Assembly (NCBI GenBank): GCA_004557075.1
Contig: SFEX01000021.1
Location: 1-39,372, forward strand
DNA length: 39,372 bases
Direction of reading: 5' to 3'
Source of the DNA: Clostridiales bacterium
GTDB taxonomy: Bacteria > Bacillota > Clostridia > Oscillospirales > Oscillospiraceae
Positions 7,497-15,320 of this stretch are shown in pieces. Under the pieces are notes generated by a model, which was given only the letters and a program-made list of their open reading frames with translations, was not told the DNA's origin and ran no database searches. Numbering within the stretch: the first letter of the stretch is position 1; every line of letters begins with the position of its first letter. Position numbers and translations under genes: made by a program.

Positions 7497-8297
7497 ATGA
7501 AATATGGATTTATAGGATTAGGAAATATGGCGGGCGCGATAATTTCCGGCATGGCGTCCTGCGGCAAGTTCAAAAACGACTATCTCTACGGCTACAACCG
7601 CAGCGAGGCAAAGACGAAAGCGCTGAAGGAAAAGCACGGGCTTATCCCCTGCGCGTCGGCGTCCGAGGTTGCCGAAAAGTCGGAGGTCATCGTGCTGGCG
7701 GTCAAGCCGCAGATGATGCAGGGCGTGCTTGACGAAATTGGAAAGCTCATAACGAAGGAGAAGCTTGTCATCAGCATCGCGGCGGGCAAGAGCACCGAGT
7801 GGTACGCCGAGCGCCTTGCAAAGGGCGTGCCGGTCGTGCGCATCATGCCAAATATCAACGCCAAGGTCAAGGCGTCGGTCACGGCCGTGTGCGGCGGCAA
7901 GAGCGCTACCGATGCGCATATAAAAATAGCCGACGGCATTTTCTCGAGCGTCGGCAAGGTGTATCATATAGATGAGACGATGTTCCCCGCGTTCGGCGCA
8001 TTAGGCGGAGCGTCGGGCGCGTTCGTGCTGATGTTCATTGACGCGCTGGCGGAAGCGGGCGTGCGCGCGGGCTTTTCAAGACCTGTCGCCGAGGAGATCG
8101 CCGAGGGCGTGGTCGTCGGCAGCGGAGCGCTCGCCATGGACGGCGACGAGCACCCGATAGCGCTGATGAACAGGGTGTGCTCCCCCGGCGGAACGACCAT
8201 AGAGGGCGTGTGCAGGCTCCGCGAGCTGGGCTTCGAGAGCGCCGTACAGCAGGGCATACAGGCGATAATCGAAAAAGATATTTCCCTTTCGCGTTGA
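7497..8297 (+). CDS. proC: Pyrroline-5-carboxylate reductase
   Basis: A 266-residue NAD(P)H-dependent enzyme for the last step of proline synthesis, reduction of pyrroline-5-carboxylate. The Rossmann motif is near the N-terminus (FIGLGNMAGAI). AVKPQMM, RIMPNINAKVKASVTAVC and the dimer-domain PGGTTIEGVCRLRELGFE motif are all family hallmarks. Length is normal. The ATG at 7497 lies behind AAAGGAAAAAGGG, which belongs to the tail of the preceding repeat. The last codons and the TGA lie in CGCGTTGAG, which recurs in the repeat family, so the extreme C-terminus may be repeat-derived. proA and proB are not nearby. Confidence 0.95.
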   Translation: MKYGFIGLGNMAGAIISGMASCGKFKNDYLYGYNRSEAKTKALKEKHGLIPCASASEVAEKSEVIVLAVKPQMMQGVLDEIGKLITKEKLVISIAAGKSTEWYAERLAKGVPVVRIMPNINAKVKASVTAVCGGKSATDAHIKIADGIFSSVGKVYHIDETMFPAFGALGGASGAFVLMFIDALAEAGVRAGFSRPVAEEIAEGVVVGSGALAMDGDEHPIALMNRVCSPGGTTIEGVCRLRELGFESAVQQGIQAIIEKDISLSR

Positions 8298-8411
8298 GAT
8301 TTAAAGTAATCTTGCTTGCGTCAGCCCGATTGTATAAATTGGAAATAAACGAACAACGGACGACCAATGGTCGCCCCTACAGGTGCGGTGCAGCCGACGG
8401 ATGAGGTGTTC
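8286..8411 (+). repeat. Modular intergenic repeat, locus 5 (left arm plus core II)
   Basis: The left arm TTCGCGTTGAGATTTAAAG leads to GCGTCAGCCCGATTGTATAA, ATTGGAAATAAACGAACAAC and then core II (ACGACCAATGGTCGCCCC, ACAGGTGCGG). It ends in GACGGATGAGGTGTTC, the reverse complement of a segment near 12132-12147. It fills the convergent space between proC and nth. Confidence 0.7.
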
Positions 8412-9050
8412 TCACAGCTTGGCAGCCGTGGAGCACACATCCTTTAGGCAGCATTCCTCGCAGCGGGGTGAGCGCGCGGTGCACACGGCTCTGCCGTGCA
8501 GCACGAGACGATGGCAGAAGTCGGAGCTTTTCTCCGGCGGGAGCTGCTTGCGCAGCTCGGCCTCGATCTTGACGGGGTCCTTGAGATCGTCCACCAGCCC
8601 GAGCCTGTTTGACAGCCTTATGCAGTGGGTGTCCACGACCGTGGAGCCGGGGACATTGTAGACATCGCCGAGGATGAGATTCGCGGTCTTGCGCCCGACG
8701 CCGGGGAGTTTGAGAAGCTGCTCCATCGTGTCGGGAACCCTGCCGCCGAAGTCGTCAATGAGCATGCGCGCAGCGCCCACGATATCCCGCGCCTTGGCTC
8801 TGTAAAAGCCGCAGGAGTGGATATACGGCTCGACCTCCTCCGGCTGCGCCTGCGCGAAGCTCTCGAGCGTCGGAAAGCGCTCGAACAGCGCGGGAGTGAC
8901 CATATTGACCCTCGCGTCGGTGCACTGCGCTGCAAGCCGCACGGAAAACAGCAGCTCGTAGGCCTTATTATAATCGAGCGTACACTCGGCCAGGGGGTAC
9001 TCCTCCTCCAAGCCGTGTACGATAGCGTCGACCTGAGTTTCAGGAAGCAT
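8412..9050 (-). CDS. nth: Endonuclease III
   Basis: A 212-residue base-excision-repair DNA glycosylase/AP lyase for oxidised pyrimidines. The helix-hairpin-helix LPGVGRKTANLIL carries catalytic Lys121, and VVDTHCIRLSNRLGL carries Asp140. The C-terminal iron-sulfur cluster ligands are Cys190, Cys197, Cys200 and Cys206 in the standard C-x6-C-x2-C-x5-C spacing. The ATG at 9050 is chosen for GAGGTGAT just upstream; an in-frame ATG at 9089 would add 13 unlikely residues. It is divergent from rarA. Confidence 0.96.
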   Translation of the reverse strand: MLPETQVDAIVHGLEEEYPLAECTLDYNKAYELLFSVRLAAQCTDARVNMVTPALFERFPTLESFAQAQPEEVEPYIHSCGFYRAKARDIVGAARMLIDDFGGRVPDTMEQLLKLPGVGRKTANLILGDVYNVPGSTVVDTHCIRLSNRLGLVDDLKDPVKIEAELRKQLPPEKSSDFCHRLVLHGRAVCTARSPRCEECCLKDVCSTAAKL

Positions 9051-9124
9051 TTTTATCACCTCGACTGATTTTAGCATAATCAGACGCATTTTGCCTATAG
9101 CAAATTCTACAATCGGAGGTAGCC

Positions 9125-10384
9125 ATGTATAAGCCCCTTGCGGATGAGATAAGACCGTCGCGGCTCGACGAGGTCGTCGGGCAGCGGCACATTTTGGGCG
9201 AGAGGGGCATGCTGCGGCGCATTGTCGAGAGCGGCAGCATCCCGAATATGATATTCTACGGCCCGTCGGGCACGGGCAAGACCACCGTTGCGCGCATAAT
9301 CGCGGAGAAAACCAACCGCAGCCTGCGCAAGCTCAACGCCACCACCGCCGGCATATCCGACATCAAGGACATCATCGCGGAGCTGGACACGCTGCTGACT
9401 CCGGGCGGCGTGCTGCTGTACCTTGACGAGATACAGTATTTCAACAAAAAGCAGCAGCAGTCGCTGCTGGAGTTTATCGAGGACGGGCGCATAACGCTCA
9501 TCGCGTCCACGACGGAGAACCCGTACTTCTGCGTGTTCAACGCGATTTTGAGCCGCTCGACCGTGTTTGAATTCAAGCACGTTTCCGCGGCCGAGGTCGA
9601 GCCCGCGGTGCTGCGCGCGGTGAATATCCTCTCCGAGCGCGAGGGGCTTGTCCCGGAGCTTGAGGACGGGGTCGTCGGGCGCATCGCGTCGGCCTGCGGC
9701 GGCGATGTGCGCAAGGCGATAAACGCCGTGGAGCTGCTGTTTTCGGCGGGACGGCGCGAGGGCGGCAAGATAAGCATAAGCCTTGACGACGCGCGCGCGA
9801 TATCCCAGCGCAGCGCCATGCGCTATGACAGGGACGGCGACGAGCACTTTGACGCGCTCTCGGCGCTGATGAAGTCTCTGCGCGGCTCTGACCCGGACGC
9901 TGCGCTGCACTATTTAGCGCGGCTGCTCGAGGTAGGCGACCTCACGGGGGCGTGCCGCCGCATACTGTGCTCGGCGAGCGAGGATATCGGGCTTGCGTAT
10001 CCGCAGGCGGTGCCGATAGTCAAGGCATGCGTGGACTCGGCGCTGCAACTGGGGCTGCCGGAGGCGCGGCTGCCGCTGGCCGAGGCGGTCATTTTCCTTG
10101 CCACCGCGCCGAAATCAAACAGCGGCGTCATGGCCATCGACGCGGCGATAGCGGATGTGCGCGCGGGCAAAACAGGCCCCGTTCCGCGCGAGCTGCAAAA
10201 TGTCCACGCCGACGGCACGGGCTTTGAGCGCGAGCAGGGCTATAAGTACCCGCACAGCTTTCCGAACCACTGGGTCAGGCAGCAGTACCTGCCCGACGCG
10301 ATAAAAAACGCGCGCTACTATGAGTACGGCGATAATAAGATAGAGCAGGCCGCCAGAGCCTACTGGGAGGCGATCAAGAAGTAA
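9125..10384 (+). CDS. rarA: Replication-associated recombination protein A (RarA/MgsA AAA+ ATPase)
   Basis: A 419-residue clamp-loader-like AAA+ ATPase acting at stalled replication forks. Walker A is GPSGTGKT (46-53), Walker B LLYLDE (97-102), and a sensor region ASTTENP follows. The C-terminal half carries the family tetramerisation domain, with SEDIGLAYPQA and YKYPHSFPNHWVRQQYLPD. The Shine-Dalgarno GGAGG is at 9116-9120. Its stop overlaps the ATG of the next gene by one base (TAATG). Confidence 0.95.
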   Translation: MYKPLADEIRPSRLDEVVGQRHILGERGMLRRIVESGSIPNMIFYGPSGTGKTTVARIIAEKTNRSLRKLNATTAGISDIKDIIAELDTLLTPGGVLLYLDEIQYFNKKQQQSLLEFIEDGRITLIASTTENPYFCVFNAILSRSTVFEFKHVSAAEVEPAVLRAVNILSEREGLVPELEDGVVGRIASACGGDVRKAINAVELLFSAGRREGGKISISLDDARAISQRSAMRYDRDGDEHFDALSALMKSLRGSDPDAALHYLARLLEVGDLTGACRRILCSASEDIGLAYPQAVPIVKACVDSALQLGLPEARLPLAEAVIFLATAPKSNSGVMAIDAAIADVRAGKTGPVPRELQNVHADGTGFEREQGYKYPHSFPNHWVRQQYLPDAIKNARYYEYGDNKIEQAARAYWEAIKK

Positions 10385-10587
10385 TGGATATTCAGGTCGG
10401 AGATATTTTGACGATGAAAAAGCAGCACCCCTGCGGCGAAAAGCGCTGGGAGGTGCTGCGCATAGGCGCGGACTTCAAGCTCCGCTGCCTCGGCTGCGGC
10501 CGCGAGGTCATGGGCCCGCGCAGCAAGTTTGAAAAAAACATCCGCGATTGCCATCGAGGCGATTCGGCGCCGACTGGCGCCAAGTGA
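10384..10587 (+). CDS. DUF951 family small protein
   Basis: A 67-residue protein of unknown function. The sequence DIQVGDILTMKKQHPCGE, then WEVLRIGADFKLRCLGCG and VMGPRSKFEKNI, is the DUF951 pattern. Three cysteines (one in PCG, two in CLGC) may bind metal, by inference. The family usually ends near the Lys/Arg-rich stretch; the final GDSAPTGAK lies in sequence resembling the repeat family. It is coupled to rarA by TAATG overlap. Confidence 0.85.
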   Translation: MDIQVGDILTMKKQHPCGEKRWEVLRIGADFKLRCLGCGREVMGPRSKFEKNIRDCHRGDSAPTGAK

Positions 10588-10830
10588 TTCGTTGCTACAT
10601 CTTAAATAATCGCTTCTGCGTCAGCCCGGTTATATTAATTGGAAATAAACGAACAATGGAGGCAATCAAATGACTGCCTCCAAATTTTTATGTGCACCAA
10701 TTAAGAGCGCGAGTGCAAAAGCGATTATTGCCAGTCTCACCGGTCGGGCTGACGCAATAACGATTACTTAAAATCTCAATGCGAATAGCCTCAATGGCAA
10801 TTGCCCCTCCGGCGAGGAGCGTCAGCAGGC
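10555..10830. repeat. Modular intergenic repeat, locus 6 (both arms, core I)
   Basis: The left arm (10557-10640) contains GAGGCGATTCGGCGCC, TTCGTTGCTACATCTTAAAT and GCGTCAGCCCGGTTATATTA. Core I is a terminator-like hairpin, GGAGGCA against TGCCTCC, followed by AAATTTTTATG (10657-10691). The right arm (10697-10830) has AATTAAGAGCGCGAGTGCA, TCTCACCGGTCGGGCTGACG and CGATTACTTAAAATC. It begins inside the 3' end of the DUF951 gene. Confidence 0.8.
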
Positions 10831-10832
10831 GA

Positions 10833-10865
10833 AAAACGCTTTCCGGATTCGGAAAGCGTTTTCTA
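10833..10865. terminator. Bidirectional terminator
   Basis: A perfect 13-bp stem, AAAACGCTTTCCG (10833-10845) against CGGAAAGCGTTTT (10850-10862), with a GATT loop. It is flanked by A residues on one side and T on the other. It can end the plus-strand rarA transcript and the minus-strand metallophosphoesterase transcript. Confidence 0.85.
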
Positions 10866-10873
10866 TATAAGCC

Positions 10874-10936
10874 TCATCTGTCGCTGGGGCCGGGGTCATA
10901 ATCCCCAAAAATCATGTCGTCGATGTCAGTTCCCAT
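10874..10936 (-). CDS. Possible 20-residue acidic small protein
   Basis: A 21-codon ORF, MGTDIDDMIFGDYDPGPSDR then TGA, with GAGGTG (10948-10943) six bases before its ATG. It lies 71 bp downstream of the metallophosphoesterase stop on the same strand, and a strong terminator follows about 10 bp after its own stop. Six of 20 residues are Asp. I recognise no family. The ribosome binding site and placement suggest a translated small ORF, but a chance ORF cannot be excluded. Confidence 0.4.
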   Translation of the reverse strand: MGTDIDDMIFGDYDPGPSDR

Positions 10937-11007
10937 CTTTTTCACCTCGAATAAATTCAGCATGCTTTCAATATATGCCGCCGAAGGTGAAAAGATGACT
11001 GTAAATT

Positions 11008-11844
11008 TCAGGCTTTCAAAATTATGCTGACTATCTCGGGGCGATTAAACAGCCTCGATATCGGCACGGAGTTGCCAAGCCCGCGCGATACTATCATGGT
11101 GTAGCGCCCGTTTTCGTATAGCCCCGCATCGTAGTCTGGGAACAGCGTGCGGTCGGTGCCGATAAGCCCACCGATGCCGGGCAGCCGGACAAGTCCGCCG
11201 TGCGCGTGGCCGCTGAGTATGAGATCGACCGGCAGCTCGGGGTATTCCTCCATCCAGTAGTTGCGGTGCCCGAGCAGAATTTTGTAGCTGTCGGGGTATT
11301 TATCGTCAAGCTCCGCCATAAGCTCCGGCGGGCTTGGCATATCCGCGTAGGCGAGCGGATCCTCGACCCCGGCCAGGACGATGCTGTCACCGTTGCGCTC
11401 AAGCACAACTGCGTCATTTCCGAGATACTTCACGCCCGCGTCCTCCATGATGCCGCGCACCTCGTCCGCGAGACGCGAGCCGAACTCGTGATTGCCGCTG
11501 ACAAAGTATACGTCGCAGATCTTGACAAGCTCCGGCACGAGCGCTCTGACGGCCTCGAGATCGCCGGAATCGGTCACAAAATCGCCCGTCAGCGCGATGA
11601 TATCCGGCTCCTGCCGCCGCACCTGTTCGACGAGCCTGTCGCCGAAATCCGAACCGTGCAGATCGGAGAGCTGGATTATTTTAAAGCCGTCGAAGCCGTC
11701 GGGACATCGGTCGGAGGAGACGGTGTATTCGGTGAGCTGAAGATGCTCCGCGCTGTCCCACACCGCGAAAGCGAGCAGCGCGGCCAGCAGCGCGAGTATG
11801 AGCAGCGGCGTAAGCCATGTGCGTTTTTTGCCGTGTTTTTTCAA
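11008..11844 (-). CDS. Membrane-anchored metallophosphoesterase (YkuE-like)
   Basis: A 278-residue protein with one N-terminal membrane segment (about residues 10-29) after a basic KKHGKKR start, so the catalytic domain is probably outside. Calcineurin-like phosphoesterase motifs are complete: DLH (61-63), GDFVTD (87-92), GNHE (117-120), then a GHR motif and GHAHGG near the C-terminus. The metal ligands are all present. The family cleaves phosphomonoesters or diesters; YkuE-type members are surface-exposed and some act on lipid or UDP-linked substrates, but the substrate here is unknown. No strong Shine-Dalgarno is evident before the ATG at 11844. Confidence 0.88.
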   Translation of the reverse strand: MKKHGKKRTWLTPLLILALLAALLAFAVWDSAEHLQLTEYTVSSDRCPDGFDGFKIIQLSDLHGSDFGDRLVEQVRRQEPDIIALTGDFVTDSGDLEAVRALVPELVKICDVYFVSGNHEFGSRLADEVRGIMEDAGVKYLGNDAVVLERNGDSIVLAGVEDPLAYADMPSPPELMAELDDKYPDSYKILLGHRNYWMEEYPELPVDLILSGHAHGGLVRLPGIGGLIGTDRTLFPDYDAGLYENGRYTMIVSRGLGNSVPISRLFNRPEIVSIILKA

Positions 11845-11897
11845 TATAGCGCCTCACAAAAATTGATCTGTTCAATTGTAACACAGCTTTTGCAGCG

Positions 11898-12127
11898 ACG
11901 CAAGCTCCTCGCCGAAGGGGCGATTCGCGTTGAGATTGGCAGTAGTCGTTACTGTGTCAGCCCGATTATAAACATTGGAATATAACGAAAAATGGAGGCA
12001 ATTATTTGGTTGCCTCCGAAATTTTTATGCGCGCTAATCGAACGCACGAGTGCATAAGAGATTATTTGAAATCTCACCGGTCAGGCTGGCGCAATAGCGA
12101 TTGTGCCAAGCGTAGCGACGAAAGGAA
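11898..12127. repeat. Modular intergenic repeat, locus 7 (both arms, core I)
   Basis: The left arm (about 11900-11975) reads CTCCTCGCCGAAGGGGCGAT, TCGCGTTGAGATTGGC and GTGTCAGCCCGATTATAAAC. Core I is GGAGGCAA against TTGCCTCC with GAAATTTTTATG after it (11992-12028). The right arm (about 12031-12127) reads GCTAATCGAACGCACGAGTG, CTCACCGGTCAGGCTGGCGC and AGCGTAGCGACGAAAGG. It is the most complete copy in the window. Confidence 0.82.
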
Positions 12128-12297
12128 AAGAACACCTCATCCGTCACGCTTCGCATGCCACCTTCCCCTCAAGGGGAAGGCTTGATACAGAGTCTAAATT
12201 CGGCCGTTCTAATTGAACGCGCGAGTGCAATAACGATTACAACAAATCTTACCGGTCGGGTTATGGAAAAAGCGATTATATGAAGCGTAGCAACGAA
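12128..12297. repeat. Modular intergenic repeat, locus 8 (core IV plus right arm)
   Basis: Begins with GAACACCTCATCCGTC (shared inverted with locus 5), then the hairpin CCTTCCCCTCAAGGGGAAGG (12162-12182 region), also found at 33458-33476. The right arm (12211-12297) reads CTAATTGAACGCGCGAGTGC, then ACCGGTCGGGTTATGG and AAGCGTAGCAACGAAA. Its end lies next to the -35 of the carboxypeptidase promoter. Confidence 0.75.
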
Positions 12298-12306
12298 ATA
12301 AAGAGG

Positions 12307-12335
12307 TTGCGTTGGCAGATAAAAGCATTTATAAT
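12307..12335 (+). promoter_or_regulatory. Promoter of the carboxypeptidase-lipoprotein unit
   Basis: TTGCGT (12307-12312), a 17-nt spacer and perfect TATAAT (12330-12335). The Shine-Dalgarno AAGGGAG follows about 20 bp downstream, ahead of the ATG at 12369. Confidence 0.6.
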
Positions 12336-12368
12336 TGTAATAATAACTGATTTTAAGGGAGTTTTGCC

Positions 12369-13674
12369 ATGAAGAAGCTGCGTTATACCGCCGCCGCGAT
12401 GTGCCTGATCCTTCTGCTGGGCGTCTTTGCCCCGCCGCGCGCCCTTGCCGCCGAAGGCCCCGAGCTTCGCTCCGCCAAAAGCGCGCTTGTGGGCGATATG
12501 AGCAGCGGCAGGATACTGTACTCGGTGGGCGCTTACACGAGAAGCGAGCCTGCCAGCATCACCAAGATCATGACTCTGCTTCTGGCGGCAGAGGCGATAG
12601 AGGCCGGGGAGGTCTCCGCCGACGACATGGTGACGGCCTCGAAAAACTGCCGCTTTGATCTCACCGACGACAGCTCAACGGCGCACATAAACGCAGGCGA
12701 GACGATGAGCCTCAAAGACCTCATGTACTGCGCGGCGCTCGCCTCGGCAAACGAGGCTTGCAATATAATCGCCGAGCATATCTGCGGCTCGGTGGAAAAA
12801 TTCGTCGAGCGTATGAATACCCGCGCCGCCGAGCTGGGCTGCGACGGCACGCATTTTGCGAACACTCACGGCCTGCCCGATGAAAACCACTACACGACGG
12901 CGCGCGACCTTTTCGTCATAGCCTGCGAGGGCATGCGCCACCCACTGTTCGCGGAGCTTGTGGGCACGGTAAATTACACCGTTCCGGCCACGAACGTCAA
13001 GCGATCAGTATATGTACGAGGGCGCGGTGGGCATAAAAACCGGGCGCACCGACGCTGCCGGATTCTGTCTTGTGGGCGCTGTGCAGCGCGACGGGATGAA
13101 CCTTATAACCGTCGTTCTCGGCGCCGAGGGCGACCGGGAGGAGCGCGAGTATTTTGACTCCTTCGGCGATACGGTGAAGCTCCTTGACTGGTGCTTTGAA
13201 AACTACTCCTACCGCAGCGTTGTCGAAAAGGGGCTCACTGTGGGAGTGCAGCCGGTTCTGATAGACGGCAGGCGCGGAGAACTTCCGCTTGTCTGCGCGG
13301 AGGAGATAAACGCACTGGTGCCGAACGGGCTTGACGCGTCGCAGCTTCAAAAGACCGTTACGCTGGGTGAGGAAACGCTGTCGGCCGTGCCGGAGGAGGG
13401 CGCGGAGCTTGGCAGCGTGAGCTTCACGGACGGCGACGGCAACGCCTACGGCACGGTGAAGCTCATCGCGGGAGGCGAGATAGAATACGAGCCGGAGCCG
13501 ACGCCGGAACCGAAACCGGGCATGAGCGATCAGCAGAAGAAGGCGGCGATGATCGTCTGCGCGCTGCTGGTGCTCGTTGTGTTCATACTTACGCTTGCGC
13601 TCGTGCGCAGAGGCCGTGCGGCAAAGCATAGGAAAAGTAAAAAGGGCGCGCCGCGCAGCGGAGGAAAGCGATGA
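12369..13674 (+). pseudogene. D-alanyl-D-alanine carboxypeptidase (PBP5/DacF type), frameshifted
   Basis: A penicillin-binding D,D-carboxypeptidase split across two frames. Frame 1 (12369 to about 13004) has a signal peptide (to about ALAA, residue 28), the active-site SITK (63-66) and SAN (126-128). The reading then moves to another frame near 13004-13012, where YMYEGAVGIKTGRTDAAGF supplies the KTG motif. That part continues through the C-terminal domain to one membrane anchor and a basic tail. Relatives carry roughly 20 residues between the VPATN-like stretch and the KTG region that are missing here, so a deletion with frameshift is more likely than a single-base error. As read, the product lacks KTG and would be inactive. 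An assembly error remains possible. ATGA overlap couples it to the lipoprotein gene. Confidence 0.8.
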
Positions 13675-14372
13675 AGCGGATAAGCCTGCTCCTTTTAGCG
13701 CTGCTGCTTGTGCTCTCGGCCTGCACGAGCGCCGCGCCCGAGCCGACCCCGGAGCCGACGGTCGTCCCGACGGGAGGGACGGAGCTTTGGTACCACCGCG
13801 CACAGAACAGGTATAACATGCAGTACGACGGCTTCGGCGAATATCTGGAAATGCTGTGCGATGATTTTTACGGCGGCAGCGTGGAGACGATACTCGGCAT
13901 ACTGCCCCAGCCGGACAAGGATGATGAGATTGCACAAAAGAGGGCTTGGTACGGCAAAGAATACGGCTCGGACTGGCGCTATGTCATCTCCGAAAAACAC
14001 GAGACGGAGCTTGGAGAAAAGGCGTGCTTAAACTTCGCGGCGGAGCTGAACGAGCTTTGCGGCAGGATAGAGGTGCTTACCGAAGCGGCAAACGCATGGG
14101 GCGATACCGAGTGGGCGGATTTCGCGTCCGGCGTCGGCTGTGGCGTCGAGGACGCAAAGCGGCTTGTTGAGGCGTATGCCGCGATGGCGGACGCCTGCCG
14201 CGACGCCGAGGTGACGGCGGCGATTGAAACGGAAATCGTTCTCGGCTTTTCCGGCAGCGAGACCGAAGCGCTCCAAACCACGGAGAAAAATACGATCTAC
14301 GAGGTAAACGGCCTGTACGTCTCCGAAATGCTCATAGACACAAGCTACGGCATAGTTAATTTGATATACTAA
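13671..14372 (+). CDS. Predicted lipoprotein of unknown function
   Basis: A 233-residue protein with a lipoprotein signal: MKRIS, a Leu-rich core and the lipobox LSAC with Cys18 as the lipid-bearing residue. A Pro/Glu/Thr-rich linker (residues 22-36) follows, then a soluble, mostly helical domain with LWYHRAQNRYNMQYDGF and acidic stretches. I recognise no domain. It overlaps the carboxypeptidase gene by 4 bp and ends at a terminator, so it is probably a cell-envelope partner of that gene. Confidence 0.75.
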   Translation: MKRISLLLLALLLVLSACTSAAPEPTPEPTVVPTGGTELWYHRAQNRYNMQYDGFGEYLEMLCDDFYGGSVETILGILPQPDKDDEIAQKRAWYGKEYGSDWRYVISEKHETELGEKACLNFAAELNELCGRIEVLTEAANAWGDTEWADFASGVGCGVEDAKRLVEAYAAMADACRDAEVTAAIETEIVLGFSGSETEALQTTEKNTIYEVNGLYVSEMLIDTSYGIVNLIY

Positions 14373-14376
14373 TGCA

Positions 14377-14419
14377 AAAGACAGCGCAGAGGGCAAAAAA
14401 TGCTCTTTGCGTTGTCTTT
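14377..14419. terminator. Bidirectional terminator between lipoprotein and SLOG genes
   Basis: An 18-bp imperfect stem with GU pairs, AAAGACAGCGCAGAGGGC (14377-14394) against GCTCTTTGCGTTGTCTTT (14402-14419), with a 7-nt loop. It separates convergent genes. Confidence 0.75.
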
Positions 14420-14423
14420 ATAT

Positions 14424-14888
14424 TTACGCCTTTTTCTCTGCTATATTGATGACCGACTTGCCTTGTTTCCGGGCGTATCTTACTGTGGCAAGAGCGCCGC
14501 CGAAGTCCCGACATACATAGGCAATTACGGTATCTGCGCGATCTACCATCCAGCGGTTTCTAAACTGTATAGCTGCCTTGTGGTATGTATTATCCAGTTC
14601 CTCCGGAATAATTATTTGGTCGTAATAAAGACGATAATACTCTTTGTCCATGTTCAGTCGATTTGACATATAGGGCAACACCAGAGCCAGCGTGATACAC
14701 TTTTCCGGGTGGCGACGTTTTGCCGCCCGTACTGCACCAGCTCCCATGCTGTCAAACTGACCCATACCACCGTTTAAAAACAGGAACTCTTTATCCGTCT
14801 GCAACAGCTTTTCAATTTCAGCATCTAATCGCGCCTCAATGCCGGACTGATACACTTCACGATGACCTGAAAATACGCAAGTAGTCAT
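14424..14888 (-). CDS. SLOG-superfamily protein (DUF1273-like)
   Basis: A 154-residue Rossmann-like protein. The start TTCVFSGHRE, then FLNGGMGQFDSMGAGAVRAA and RNRWMVDRADTVIAYV, fits the SLOG/DUF1273 (YpsA-like) group. SLOG domains are thought to bind nucleotides or related ligands; many sit in mobile or defence contexts. The ATG at 14888 is chosen because GGGAGG lies just upstream; an in-frame TTG at 14900 overlaps that site. It is divergent from a small HTH gene, and the DNA is visibly more AT-rich than both flanks. Function here is unknown. Confidence 0.75.
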   Translation of the reverse strand: MTTCVFSGHREVYQSGIEARLDAEIEKLLQTDKEFLFLNGGMGQFDSMGAGAVRAAKRRHPEKCITLALVLPYMSNRLNMDKEYYRLYYDQIIIPEELDNTYHKAAIQFRNRWMVDRADTVIAYVCRDFGGALATVRYARKQGKSVINIAEKKA

Positions 14889-14918
14889 GGCGCCTCCCAA
14901 AAAGTATGCCCAATATTA

Positions 14919-14953
14919 GAGCATATTATATGACCATTATATCGAGCATAATA
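14919..14953. promoter_or_regulatory. Divergent control region with paired GAGCATAWTA motifs
   Basis: The 95-bp gap between the divergent SLOG and HTH genes contains GAGCATATTA (14919-14928) and GAGCATAATA (14944-14953), direct repeats 25 bp apart, with TATATGACCATTATAT between them. A role as operator for the HTH protein is inferred from position only. Confidence 0.35.
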
Positions 14954-14983
14954 AAAACATGCAAGATATTTGGGAGGTGTTCT

Positions 14984-15190
14984 ATGATTGTTTATGATCC
15001 GCTTTGGAAAACGTTAAAGAAAAAAGGTCTCTCCACCTATACTCTGAGAGTTAAATTTCAAATCAGCGGAAGCACAGTCCAGCGTTTGCGGAAAAACATG
15101 TCCGTTTCCACAAACACTTTGGATGACTTATGCAATTTACTGGATTGTTCTTTATCAGAGATTGCCGAACATGTCCCGGATAAGGAATGA
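14984..15190 (+). CDS. Small Cro/C1-type HTH protein
   Basis: A 68-residue protein that is little more than one helix-turn-helix of the XRE/HTH_26 type. LSTYTLRVKFQISGSTVQRL and NTLDDLCNLLDCSLSEIAEH are the recognition and following helices. The ATG at 14984 is chosen because GGGAGGTG lies 5 bp upstream; an in-frame ATG at 14906 has none. It probably binds the region between itself and the SLOG gene. Like its partner it is more AT-rich than neighbouring genes. Confidence 0.8.
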   Translation: MIVYDPLWKTLKKKGLSTYTLRVKFQISGSTVQRLRKNMSVSTNTLDDLCNLLDCSLSEIAEHVPDKE

Positions 15191-15253
15191 CGGCTTCCGA
15201 AAGGGTCAGCGGGGAAACGATTCTTAGAAACCATTGCAAAACCTGAAAAATAA

Positions 15254-15288
15254 GGTACGGCATCACATTCGGTGCCGTACCATTTTTG
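15254..15288. terminator. Bidirectional terminator
   Basis: A perfect stem, GGTACGGCA (15254-15262) against TGCCGTACC (15273-15281), then ATTTTTG on plus and TTATTTTTC on minus. It serves both the HTH gene and the minus-strand coiled-coil gene. Confidence 0.85.
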
Positions 15289-15320
15289 TTTGAAAAATTT
15301 TCTTGTGATTTTAAGCCGAT

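Noticed and set aside
9107..9910. A 267-codon minus-strand ORF opposite rarA
   Set aside because: It is a shadow of rarA codon structure; rarA has Walker motifs and a ribosome site, this ORF has neither.
11878..12310. Insertion sequence remnant between metallophosphoesterase and carboxypeptidase
   Set aside because: No transposase-like reading frame is present; the DNA is fully explained by two repeat loci.
12990..13030. Programmed frameshift in the carboxypeptidase
   Set aside because: No slippery heptamer is visible, and residues appear to be missing at the junction, which favours deletion.
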